From NCBI GenBank assembly GCA_023159155.1, contig JAJNNX010000038.1, forward strand, positions 468,133-532,132: a stretch of DNA of 64,000 nt, given 5' to 3'. The stretch comes from Ustulina deusta. Its lineage: Eukaryota; Ascomycota; Sordariomycetes; Xylariales; Xylariaceae. Position 1 is the first letter of the stretch. Each line of letters starts with the position of its first letter. A program made the position numbers and the translations under genes. Shown here piece after piece: positions 48,101 to 60,087 of the stretch. The notes beneath the pieces were generated by a model that was not told where the DNA came from, ran no database searches, and saw nothing but the letters and a program-made list of their open reading frames with translations.

Positions 48101-50590
48101 GGCCATGTCAATTGGACTGTTGGTATGTCTGACCACTACATTACATGTACTAGGGAAAATTTTAGGGCATGGTGAATAGACGAGACATGGAAAGTGAGGG
48201 CATTTTTGTTATTGTCATATGAAATCGGGGTTCCACTTCTAAGCTGATTGTCGGCAGGTTGCTGCCGCGAACAGATGGCTCACCTGGACCGAGTTTTCTT
48301 ATCTCCTCGTTCCAGGCCACGGAGAGCTGCGATGTCTACGATGACTTGTGCTTATCATGCTGCGAGGGTTTCTTCTCTTATCGGCCGTTGACGTGAACGA
48401 GGCGCTCCTGGGCTGTTGGTCAGGCGTCCGCGCTCGGGGTGTGGCTAAGCTGAGGTTATATGCAGCTTAGTACTGACTGCCCTATGCCGTAAGCCGCTTA
48501 CTTGCTCTCTGGCCAGTCGGGCCGCGACGAGTTCCTTCGGGGTTTTCGATTAATTGGTTTTCGTGTGTGGTCAAAACACGAAGGAGAATATTTTGGCGCT
48601 GACTCGGGAATTCTAGGCTGGGCATCGGCCTAAACCGGCCCCACAGCAACGCGGCTGCACTTGGCCACGGCTGTGCAGACTGCCTATTTGGGATATAAGA
48701 ACACGCTAGTGCCTCGGAAAGACCCATTTTAACGTCCAGGTAAAACCAATTAAGGCCATGGATCATCGAACATACGTTGGCCAGCCCGCGAGAGCGTGGC
48801 GTCTCGACTTATACTACAACCTACCTCCCTATATCGATCGCGTCCAGGTGCTATCTGCCTATCTCCCCAACAATGCCACTCGGTTGTTAGACCGACAGCC
48901 GTAGCAGAGCTGTCAGCTGCCATCGGGGCTTCGGTACCACGCGCGAACACGTGGATGGCGTATCGAAGGCACTATGTTGCGAGAATAAATGCGGGACCCA
49001 AATGCCGACGCACCATCGCAAAGCCATTCGGCAGAGGAGCCGACGCAACGTGCTGGTCGAATGTAGTGTAGTGTACCGTCGATGGCTTCCCGCGGCGCCA
49101 CTTTCGCCTCACGATCGGACCAAGACCCGCCAAGATCGGCCAAGAGCCGCATCCTGTCAAACGCTGTCAAACGGCAGCCCGAGTGGGCACTCTGCAAATT
49201 TTCGACATCACAAATGCGAAACGTTGCGTGTAAACCGTGTAGGGCCTAAAATTGGGGGCACGATGTTGCATTGCGCGCCGGCCCCATTGGAAATGCGTCC
49301 GAGTGGAACCTGCAATGAAGGGACAAGGTGCACATGGCAGCGGTTCTCCCTGTCGGCCAGGACAAGGTGCCGTTCGATGGGCACTATAGCACAGGGGCCA
49401 ATGAGGTCTAGTGTGGTTCCACGCCCATCACCGCTCCCCTGGGCGCTGCTGGGGACGAGAATTTAAATTATACCATGCGGCTCATAGCGATCCTCGCCCG
49501 CCAAGCTGATAACAGTGGGCTTGGCATGTCTTGGGACCGTGGCTTATTTTTGCACGTATCCTCACGATAGCCTCTTGGCGCCTCGGCGTGTTGTTTCGAC
49601 GACCTCTGGCTTAGTGTCGGTAGTGGTGTCTGTCCCTGTCCCGTAGAATGTGCGCGCGGCTGTCCACTGGCTTGTAAGTTGTAAGTCAAATTTGCCCACC
49701 GCGCATGACGTGATCTGGCTAACGGCTATCTTCTGGTGTAGTGTACACTACACTGGATTGAATCTTCTGGCCTGGAAGGAAACTCTCTCCTTGCCCCCCG
49801 TCCCCGAGTATCGAAACATGTTATGCTCGAGCCATGGCGCACCACCCTTCGCCTGAACCAAGACATTTCAGTCGGGAATTTCCTGACGATCGCCGCAGCC
49901 TGGGATGAGGCGATGCGGGCCCTATCTATTCTCGGGAAACGACATTCCCTCTTGGCTCCGTTTTGGTCCACTCGACTAACATTACGATGAGGTGATTTGC
50001 AACCTCAAAATCAGACTCCCCTTGCCAAGATCACGTCTTACACTTTGGGCATCATTTTGTGCCCACTTCCCAAGCTTACCGAGAGGTATCCGTGCTGTTC
50101 TCAAACCCGCAAGGTTGAAAATATTGATTACACGAAACTGAGAAGTTTGCATCAGCGCATGTGTGCGGGAAAATGTGCCGTCTTGGGTGTGTGCTATCCT
50201 CACGGATCGCTCGGCGTTACAATGGCTTCTATCGGAACATACATCACCCATCAGTATGCGCGGTATCGAGAAGCCAATTGATTTGCTATCTTGTGGTTAC
50301 GCAGGTCGTCCTGGGCCCCGGACACGCACTCCAGGATCTGCAATACAGTAACCGTGGGACAGATCGGACGGTTTATACAATGCCGCTGCTAAGGTTTTAG
50401 CACTGGCCTCAGCACGCAAGAAGTTCTTCCCAGTATATTTAGCAGCCTGGGTTCTTTCCTTTTGACTTTCTTAGTACCTACTCCATCATTTGCAGCAAGT
50501 CTCGCAGTGTTCTTCATTTTATTTCATTCATACACTCTCTTGACCTTGTTGATCTTGAAGATCGAGTGCATGATAAGTTTATCACTGGCC
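42191..50590. other. Long gene-poor region
   Basis: 8.4 kb with no gene I can support. A reverse frame at 42931-43245 has a hydrophobic segment (LICSLIAAVVLTW) but no family resemblance; a forward frame at 43458-43676 ends in a Cys-rich tail yet overlaps equally open frames. A dispersed repeat copy lies at 43942-44100. 44200-47200 is AT-rich with weak fragments, for example ADAAIHARIFPRYKLSQV on the reverse strand near 45215-45270, possibly a transposon or subtelomeric gene relic. 48480-49470 is more GC-rich but not recognisable. Confidence 0.5.
43942..44100 (+). repeat. Dispersed repeat, copy B
   Basis: Shares AGCCACAAGGTGGCTACC and a following TATAACACCA with copy A, the core TACTAGGAAGTGTAGGAACGGCC to CTCCTAGTA (44031-44069), and a right flank (AAGGGCAAGG, CGAGTACCC) with reversed copy C. 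Confidence 0.6.
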
Positions 50591-52154
50591 ATGGGGGAGA
50601 GGCAACAGCTACACACGACGCATCCATCCAAATCCACAGACACCATGACAAACCCAATGACCGAGGAGTCGTCACCAGGTGGACTACTTCTCCCCGTGGT
50701 AAAGGATTCCAAAGCCAACGGGAGACCCGGTAGTCCCCTCGAAGATGCCCCGACGGCAGTGAACTCTAGACGCCAGAGCTTTAGTGTTGATGTAGAAAAA
50801 GGGGGGGCTCACAGTGACATCGACATCTACGACCCGAACCGTCCAAAACTAGGCTTTCGTCAACGCATACACCATTTCACATGGGCCTGGTTTACTTGGC
50901 CAATGAGTACAGGCGGATTGTCTCTTTGTTAGTAGACTTGTTCTTTTATTATTTTGTTGTATGGCCTGAGGAGGATATACCTCTAGGAGTGCCCTTACAT
51001 CGCCATCTTGGATTGACTACGATGCCGACCTAAGAAATAATCCATTAAAAAGCTGACCATGTGTCCTTACAGTAATATACTCTCAGCCCTACCAATTCCC
51101 TGGTCTGCGACAAATAGGATTTGCTGTATACATTACGAACCTAGTCATATTCACAACACTCGTCATCTGCATGATCACCCGGTTCTGCTTATATCGCGAT
51201 GATCTGCGCAATTCCGTAACTCATGCTCGCGAAGGACTTTTCCTCCCAACATTCTTTTTAGCCCTTGCTACTATCATTTCAGGCACGGAGCGCTATATTA
51301 TGCCGAAAAATGAGTCCGCTCTACAATGGGCAGTCCTCGGCTTATTCTGGGGATACCTGCTAGTCACGCTCATCCTAGCCGTCGCACAGTACAGCCATTT
51401 ATTTGCGAAACATAAATATGGGCTGCAGACAATGATGCCGACTTGGATTCTCCCCATCTTCCCTATCATGCTCTCGGGGACGATCGCTTCGGTGATTGCT
51501 GGCTCCGAGCCGGATGACGCGGCCCTCCCCATTATCGTCGCGGGCTTGGGTGCTCAGGGTTTGGGCATGTCGGTGTCGGTCCTAATGTATGCACATATGA
51601 TAGGAAGGCTCATGCAAGCCGGTAAGTTTGCAGAAACCTTATAAATCACGCACTTTTTGACCGTTCAACTGATATTCTTCACAGAACTACCAGATAGGGA
51701 ACACCGACCTGGCCTCTTTATGAACGTTGGCCCTCCAGCTTTCACGGCTCTCGCCTTGATCGGTATGGCAAATGGCCTGCCGGACTCCTTGGACCGGTCA
51801 GAAGGCGGCACCCTAGACGTCGGCGTAATCCGCACATTCGCCCTGATCTCTGCTATATTCATCTGGGGCTTATCGTTATGGTGGTTCTGTATTGCAGCTG
51901 TTGCTGTGATCAGATCACGGCCCAAATACTTTCACCTCGGCTGGTGGGCAATGGTTTTCCCTAACACCGGTTTCATCCTAGCAACTATTTCTATCGCCAA
52001 AGAGTTCGGGAACCCACATGTGTTGAGGTTCGCTTCAGCTCTTTCGATATTGCTCCTGCTCATGTATTCCTTCGTGCTCGTCTCTCACATCAGGGCTGTC
52101 ATCAAACAGGATATCATGTATCCCGGGCGCGACGAAGATGTGAACGATCATTGA
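50591..52154 (+). CDS. Mae1/SLAC1-type transporter (C4-dicarboxylate, malate or related anion)
   Basis: Membrane transporter of the tellurite-resistance/dicarboxylate (TDT) family, which includes malate permease Mae1 and sulfite pump Ssu1. Exons as read: 50591-50927, 51073-51621 and 51685-52154; 1356 nt, 451 aa. Family features: HFTWAWFTWPMSTGGLSLL at the first membrane helix, QPYQFPGLRQIG, WILPIFPIMLSGTIAS, RPGLFMNVGPPAFTALALIG and GWWAMVFPNTGF. The first intron starts GTTAGT and is 145 nt. In-frame ATGs at 50570, 50591, 50645 are all possible; I chose 50591 because the acidic N-terminus that follows is typical, but this is uncertain. The FMNVGPPAFT segment favours the Mae1 branch over Ssu1. 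It stands alone in gene-poor DNA. Confidence 0.87.
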
Positions 52155-55100
52155 GACCAGACGGACCTATGTTGAAGGGAGAGCGCACAGATATTTCGAT
52201 TCTAACATGCATATAAATCACACTTCCCCCCCCCCCCTCACTCACGTTAGTTATCCCATAAGGGCAGTGCCCACACGCTGTGTTCTCTCGAACCGGCAAG
52301 AGTATGAGAGATCACTGATACAAATGGACTTGGGTTTGCATGGGACGGTAGGGAGGGCATACGACGTACAGACGATTTTCTAGACACGATTAGTAATTCA
52401 TGGAGAATAGACATAACTTAGCTGGTCTACCTCGATATGGCTGCTCACACACAGACCTCCAACCCTGCGTGCCCCTTATTTCCCCTTATTTCCCCTATTT
52501 TCCCCGTATGTACAACACCGTACAACCGCGGAATTCAAAGGGCTACGACACTATCTATGATCATGGCTGTTAGGCTGCTTACCTCTTAGATAGGTACTGA
52601 AGGTTTAAGCAGGGACTGAATGAGCAACTGCTTACTGCCCAAGTTAATACCTGGTAGTGAATGAGCGGTTCCCTCCTAGCGAAGACTTGGTAGGTATCCA
52701 GGTACTGAAGTGGACAATGTGAGTAGGTTAGTTATATGGGGTACTCACCTTGCCCTTATACTAGGAGATAGGCCATTCTTACACTTCCTAGTACAAATAC
52801 GTACATAAGTAAAATTGGAGGCCAGAGTTCCAAGAAGAGAGTGAGATTCAGATCGACCGCTTCTACGTATAATGAGGAGATGGAGAAGAGTAGTATCCCG
52901 AGGGGACCATTGCGGATAATGCGTACACTACATGGGAGAGAAATTGTTGGACAGTAAAAACGAGAGCAATTACGGAGATGAGAAACCTTGTGATCGACGG
53001 CGGAAAAGATGCCGGTTTCCTCGTCCTCCCTAGCACCATGTTTATTAATATTTGTATTATCGACTCAGTATCCATTATTTATCCTAACACGATAGATTAA
53101 TTTTGACCTACTTGCTAGGACGAAAAAAGAGCAGCGGTCTTTCCACAGGAAAGGCTTGACGGCAACACTAGAAACGACGTACACCATGAAGATGGCAGAA
53201 GAATGGTGATGGGGGAATCGGTGGGCCTAACATCAAATATAAACAAGTAGGCTTATTCGGTTCGATATCGAGATCTTGCACCCGACAATGCCTCTAACCA
53301 TGGACGAGATCTTACTCGTAAATAGTCACCCTTCACCACGAGGACCTATCTAAGCAAAGCGACAACTCCAACATTACAGTTGCTAAGATGCCCTTGGATA
53401 GGTCATTAATAAACATCAACACGTTGGCCGTGAGGAGATCGGCCGTATTCCCGCCCAGTGCATCGTATTATACATCAGCTATTAGCAGGTTGAAGATCGA
53501 GCGAGTTTGTGCGGGTTCATCCCACAACCCCATGTCAGTCACTACTCAGTGTTAGGAAGAACTAGAACTACAGGAGTTCAGGGTTAGCCGGGCTTGGTAG
53601 CCAAGCTGGGTAGGTCAACCGTAAATCGATTGAATCACACATGAGAGTGTCTAGCATATTTTTGGCCAATGAGGATACTTGGTGGAACTTGTAGAAATAA
53701 TTCTTGTGTAAGGGACTAGTGTAATTGGCCGACGGGTAAAGGTGGGGAATGTTGCTGCCTAGACCTACTTTACCTTAGCCTAGCGTCGGCACAACAGACT
53801 TTTAACAAGATATTCTCCTTTCGACAAGCGACCAATGGTTCAGAAATATCCGGTTACGGCAACGCCCAGAACGCAGGCAATGGCGCTGTGCTGGCTTTTC
53901 CGGCCCTCTAGAACCTCCTAGTACCTTGAAACCAAATGAAGCTACAGCTAAAGCAGACATATTGACAATTGGTTCGTCATTCAAAACGCCCAATGTTCCC
54001 AGAATGGCTTTTGGAGCACGTGCCGAAGCACTCGACGGTAAACCCTGGCTTAGCGCGCTTAATAGCGCTGCTAAAGTAGCACAGCTCCACTTAAATCATT
54101 ATTTCTTAATACGAACTAGCATTGTACTCGCCCCTTAATCATAAAGCGGGACCGGTTAAAGCAGGCGAAGGAGAGTTTCTAGATTGCATCCAAAACGTTG
54201 GATAGCGTAAACTAATATTCCGCATATCAAGATTAACAAGCATGTGCTAAAAACCACCAGACTAGATATATAGTGTGTAAAATCCAAATTCATGTCGGAT
54301 CGGATTAGAATTGCCCGGAAAGAAGCCCTCGGATAGCCAAGGTTGAGTCGAAAACTTGGGGATAAGGAATTTTGATTGGATGACTTCGTCTCGTGACCAC
54401 TACCTCAAGCCGATACGAGTATTGAGAGCGAAAATTATCTATCATACGCGTCCCACATACAGCAAGTCAGTGAGTGGGCGGGCTACATCGTCTACTTCGA
54501 AGCGTTGTAGATGTAGTTGCCAAGGGTAGTACAGCCGCAGCTTATCAGATCGGACAACCGGCAGTTCTAGAAATACTTATTGTTATATAGAGAGAATATC
54601 TCCGTGTGGTTGTAGACACTGCCTACTAGCGATGGACGCCGTGTTGCGTGAATGTAGCCCTAGAGAGAGATGACACGTAATTGTGGCGGCAACTTCAATT
54701 ATAGGTTCGTCATGTGCCCAGAAAACAGTTCTGAAGTCGTAACCTACATGCCGTTTTCCGCCGGCGATCCGGCATGGCTGCTCCGAAATCGCGACTATGA
54801 GGGGTGCCGACTAGCCGGATAACATTTGGTTACTGGACACCCCTTTGCCACGGCAGGCCGCAGGTGGCAATGCTATTGAGGTACTACTAGACGGGTGGCT
54901 TTTAGCATGCCGTGCAACACACCATCTTGGCAGAGACGGTTCTGTGGCAATTGCTACACTAGACTTTGTCATTGTCCAGATACAGCGTAAATTATAGTCT
55001 CTCTTTCAGATTAAGCGCACAGCTAGGCCTCACCCGCAGTATTTGAGGCATAAACTAATTACTTACTTCTTTCAGGGTGACCCTATCCGACGTCTTAGGC

Positions 55101-55599
55101 ATATTTGTCTAATATATGAAGCTATTAAAGGGCGTGAGGAGTTGATAAATATAACCGCTGGGCTATAATTACAAAATGACAGGTTTGTCCGTTCTCATTT
55201 TAGGGTCGTATACACGGTCCCCGAACCTCGGAGTACGAACTGTGTCAAACGGTTTGTAGTATGCCCGCTATGTTTGGTTGGCCCCCTTGGCAACGAGTAA
55301 CACACCTACATTGGTCAAGTAAGGATATCGGTTAGATGATCCTAGGAGAGAATTCCGATCGCCTATTAGTGGCGGCAAAGCACGAGAATGTTGGGTCTGG
55401 CCTCCAACGTCCCCCGAGGGGTTCACTAGACATTCGAGCATTGGCTAGAGAGTATCCTCATATACTTTAAGCCTCTAGAACTATTTGTGGTTTCCTTCCA
55501 AGCCCTGTTCACTTAATCTGCTTCACTCCTTATCTTCCACTTTGTTTGTTAATTCCCTTAATTCTGGGTCATAGTCATTTTCTAGAAGCTGGTGGATTT
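52155..55599. other. Gene-poor AT-rich region
   Basis: 3.4 kb with short frames only. It includes a C10 run near 52227-52237, a short tandem of CCCCTTATTT at about 52470-52503 and the reversed dispersed repeat. A 51-codon frame near 54670-54822 is protein-like in composition but unsupported. Confidence 0.5.
52741..52793 (-). repeat. Dispersed repeat, copy C (reverse orientation)
   Basis: The reverse complement reads TACTAGGAAGTGTAAGAATGG to CTCCTAGTATAAGGGCAAGG then TGAGTAC, matching the core and right flank of copy B. The core is 52759-52793. Confidence 0.6.
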
Positions 55600-56110
55600 C
55601 CTAGTTCAACTTGAAAACTTTTCATACCTCAAAAATAGTTTTAGATTCTCTCTTAAAATATTGACTTTGTCACCCACTGGAAACCCCACCTCACCTAATT
55701 GGCAAAAAAGGTCTGACGATCCAGAAAAACGGTGTAGAAGTTCTTCAGCGTTTCCGATGTCCACTCGTACTTGGGGAGGGTTTTTACTACTGTGTCGGGC
55801 ACAATAGCGGTTTTGTCGTCTCGAGGGGGACCAACACACTCGACCACAAAAACGTCCACTTCTCATCATAGGGGCCTACTTTCGTTCCTGCAGATAACAC
55901 CCTTAAGGTCACCTTCATATGTAGGTGGTGTTTCAGCAAAACGGCCGTAATGTCGCCGGTTTTAGCCTCTGTTACTATTGGTTCTGTGACCCCTAACTCT
56001 TTGTTGCGCGCGAAGAGATATTCAACCGGCTCGTGTACTTGTAGTTTCCACGCTGGAGTATACTTTCCGGTACTCTCGTGCTCATGAATAGTAGACCGGT
56101 GTTAGACATG
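55600..56110 (-). pseudogene. Decayed coding tract of unknown family
   Basis: On the reverse strand, protein-like text runs through frame changes: EYLFARNKELGVTEPIVTEA, GDITAVLLKHHLHMKV, GTKVGPYDEKWTFLWSSVLVP, then in another frame TLPKYEWTSETLKNFYTVFL ending in a TAG. At least one frameshift and several stops interrupt it. I do not recognise the family. It might instead hold unread introns, but no good splice pair repairs the break near 55800. Confidence 0.4.
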
Positions 56111-56339
56111 CAAGACGTAAGGCGGCTGCGGTGTGTCACAGTCCCCATATATAGACTGTAGGCGAGGTCAAGCTCCCGACTTGACTACGTTCTACTTTTG
56201 GTAGTGTTACGGTATGGTGCTGCAGTTCTGTTCCGTGACACGGTGAGAGCCGCATATTCTATCCGGATCTGCTTTATAGTACAGCAACAAACTCGTTTCC
56301 TACACGCAACATGGAGTGCCGTGGGGTAAGGACGATTGG

Positions 56340-57655
56340 TTTAAGTCAGCTCTAGAGCGAAAAAAGAGCTCTACAATATCTTCATCTCTATTTCCCAAGG
56401 CTGCCATAAGAACAGTACCGAAAGAATCGCGGGTAGAATTTAATATCTGTGCCTTTGCCTAGAAGCTGCTGTATAGTCGTCGCATTGCTTATGAATACTG
56501 CAAGGTGTAGGGGAACTCCCAAAGCTTCTGCGCGTAAGATTAGTTTTCGCTCCAGGGGCTAGAAGCGATCGAACAATGCTTTCACAAGCTGCGAGCGCTT
56601 CAGCATTGGGCTTGCCGTGACGGAATCGGCGCTGTGCCTCCTAATTTCTATCCCCAAAATTAGAGAACTCTGTGGGGGTTGGGGGTTGGGGGGGGGGGTC
56701 TCCTATAAAAGGGGCTACCAAACCTTCAAAGACTCCTGGAGCAGGCTCTCGTGTTCCAGAGTAGAGATGTTTGAATCCGCTCCATGACTAAGCAGAAACT
56801 CTACTATGTCCTCTTTCAAATTATATGATATGATATATAATGCATGGCAATTATCGCCGTCTTTTCCATTTCTATTGATTTCTACTCTATGTTCAGGTTG
56901 AAGTAGAAAAGATACGCTACCATACAAGGAAGCAGCACACGTCTGGGTAAGCACCGACGTAGATGTAGGGATGATGTGTTCAGCTCAAGAAGAATCTGGC
57001 AAACGGCATCATTCTTAGCGGCAGCTGCCGATACAAACGTTTCAGCACAAGCATGCTCCTTATGAACCTCTGGAATTGCTTCTTGGAGTGGTTCAATGAT
57101 TCTATGGTGTCCTAAACAACATGATTCTGCCGGCGCGTTCCACCGGCCTAAGGGGTCAAATATAGTTGCTCCAGCGAAGAGTAGTTCTTGAACTACGTCA
57201 ATCCTGGTTTTGCGGGCAGCAATAGAAATTGCGGTGCTATGTGGGTTGACATGGTCGATGGTTGCGCTGGCTTTGACAAGTACTCGACAATAACCCGGCG
57301 GTCAGTATATGCTGCTATTATCTGGAGGGGAGTCTTAGAAATGTTTATCGTTTTCCACTCGTTGTTTTCACTTCTAATTAGCAGTCTGCATCAGCTTCTA
57401 GTGGAAGTGGAAAGGTGTCTTCATGACCCTCAAAACAAGTATCGTGCAATGGACTCGTTCTTGCATCTTCCTCAGTACAAATAAGTGGATACTCCCTAAC
57501 ACACTATTTAGGGGGTTGACATCTACTTTACTAAGTAAGAGCTTTACCACATCGAGGTTGCGTTCACCACAGATAGTTGTTAATAGAGATGTTCTATCCT
57601 CGATAGGCAGGAATATCAGTGCTTGCGTAGACGAGCTGTTGGAATATAGTTGGAC
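56340..57655 (-). pseudogene. Degenerate ankyrin-repeat gene
   Basis: Reverse-strand frames give successive ankyrin units: RTSLLTTICGERNLDVVKLL (about 57510-57600), STAISIAARKTRIDVVQELL (about 57150-57260), FVSAAAAKNDAVCQILLEL (about 56985-57045), EDIVEFLLSHGADSNIST (about 56755-56820), GVPLHLAVFISNATTIQQLL and TVLMAALGNRDEDIVELFF (about 56350-56420). Between them lie many stops, frame changes and a G-rich insertion-like run (56668-56699). No NACHT or effector domain is readable, so it is the remnant of an ankyrin protein, possibly an NLR-like one. Confidence 0.75.
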
Positions 57656-60087
57656 TAAATGATTGAGAAGCTAGCCGCAAAACGGATTGGTGTGCAACAA
57701 CAGAAACTCGTAAATCGGCGTCTGCTCCGTATTAATGTAAGATTGCAACCGTTTTCCTACGACCACCTGCTACAGAATACTTATCTCCCTAGCCGGTCTT
57801 TAATTGTTCTCATGATGAATATTCCTATCTTTTGATAGGTTGTTGCTCGACATGTGGTTGGACTGCCCCAGACATATACTATGGTGACTCAAAGCACAAA
57901 CAAAAAGATAGCCACGTGTTAAACTTCCCTGATTTTGTGAGATGCTATATCACCTTGATCATTACAAGGGAACAAATGTTTTAATACCTAAGAACTATTT
58001 AGGTATAGGCTTAAGTGTTGCTAGCAAAAACAGAAAGCGAGCTAATAGCTTATGAACTGCTACGAGGCAAAGCACAAAGAACAATGAGACTTATGGGTAT
58101 TGATATGTTACCCTACGAAAGCGGTGCCGAGAGACCTTCGGCCGACAACAAACACCTACGACCTACCTCACCTATCACAGGGTTTCTAGCAGAAACCATA
58201 GTAGTTAAAACTGTCGCTAGGAGAGTGTGCAACCAGAGCATATCTTTATATATGTGATAATTATTATATCTTATTATGGTATTGCCACATGTTTAATACC
58301 GATCCTGTCTACTATGGCTTATATAGATGCTAATACCGAGTCACTTACTAACGTAGAGTGACAATGTCTTGTTTAAAACAAAGGGCAGACGTGTATATAA
58401 CTAGGATTAAACCACTATACATTTTATCGAGACTCTAAGCAGAACAAGAAAAGTCTAATTATATGCACTGCATACTCTAGATCTTAACATGGAATGGAAA
58501 GGGTGGAAATCGGGCTCAGTTTTACGGCGCAAACTATTAGAAGTGAAACCCCAAGCTATACTTTGACTCGTACAGCCATTGGCAGCCATGCAGTTTAGCC
58601 CAGGGAGAGATTAAAGGGGGAACCTTTGTACTCTGTGGTGTTTCGTAAGGTTTACGCAAGCCTCGAGAAAAATTCGCGGAGCCAATCATTGTAGGTGTTG
58701 GTTACACTTGACCAAAACTTCATTTTTTCAGCGTCGCTCAACATTCCAAGAACAAGCGTCTTACTGTAAAGAAAATAATCTAAACTATACCGGGGTATAT
58801 TCAGGGTTATATAAAGAGCGACATTCCGGCTGCGATGTTGAATATATAAGAAAACACCTCTTCTTTATCCATGTGAAAACCTTCCAACTAGACTACACAA
58901 CCAAGTCGCACCGGCAGTTCATACTTGTTCAGGCAGCCAATTTACCCCGAGCAGATCCGACAACCAGCACACATCTATCACTGAGGAAGATCCCGAAACG
59001 TATTTAATTCATCCCGCACCTTTCTTAGTTGGGCCTTATCCCAGCTTTTGCCTTGAATCAAAATGTGCATCCACTCCTCGATTCAGGTTTATTGCCCGAC
59101 TTGCAGAGGGCATATCGGAGACTATTGGGGGGAACGACTTCAAGCGTGTCAGAAATTCTTAAATGGAAGGCCATGCACAAAGCATGCCGGAGTGTTCCGA
59201 GCCATATACGCTGCCAACCCGTGCAACGCGTGCCGCCGCTAAACGATATGTCGAGGAACACGGCTCCACTTGAAAACCGCAGCCGGATCTATCGATTTGA
59301 CACTCAGTGCTTGACTGAGACGAAGCGGCATGCGCAAGGGCAATCCTTTGTCCTGCCTGTTTATGCCTTTATTTTTTGCTTTATTCTTATGTGCGGGCAT
59401 TGGGAGGAAGCGCAAGACGATCGCTACGCCCCTTCACAGTTTGAACGCTATTTTTAACACACTATATTCGGTCACTTTTCATCTTTCTTAGCGTGGGCTT
59501 AGGTGGCAGGATAGAATTCGTTCGGAATAAAGCAAGAGTTACAACGAATTATTTGTTCCCGGGCCGCTATACCAAGCCTGATTGTTGGTGCTTGATATAG
59601 CTAGTATTGCATACAAATGTTAAAGAGTTGGTATGGAAGCCTCTAGGACTAGAGGTTTTGTCGGATTTAGTGGTGGGCTAGGTAGTAAGGAGAGCCTTGG
59701 AGTGGCTCGTGACAAGTACCACTATTGTCGGATTGCTAACAAAGTGTACTATGATCGATTTTATAGATAGTAGCAGCAGCTCTAGCACTTAAAGTTGGGT
59801 CCAAATCCATAGCCTGACTAGCTAGGATGATTTGGCTTTCATTGCTTTTATGTCGCATTTTGTTGTTGTGAAGAAAATGTAGGTTCAAGATAAAAAATTA
59901 TGCCGGTCGAGTTTGGTGTAGCGCTCGCTTGTCTATGGTGCTCGCTTATTAATTACGTCACAGGTTTGCTCGAATCAACAACATTTTGCCTTGACGTATA
60001 GCATTGTTATTTCAACGGGCGATCTGAAACTCAACACCTGGAATTAAGCAAATATAGTCTAGTTCAACCTCATTCCCAAGCTTTCTC
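57656..60087. other. Gene-poor spacer before the telomeric NACHT gene
   Basis: AT-rich to about 58700. Around 58985-59060 a reverse frame reads IEEWMHILIQGKSWDKAQLRK followed by stop codons, possibly the C-terminal end of a lost gene. No intact gene is supported. Confidence 0.45.

Noticed and set aside
48482..49466. Cluster of open frames on both strands
   Set aside because: GC-rich DNA with few stops in all frames; translations are Arg/Ser-rich and resemble no family.
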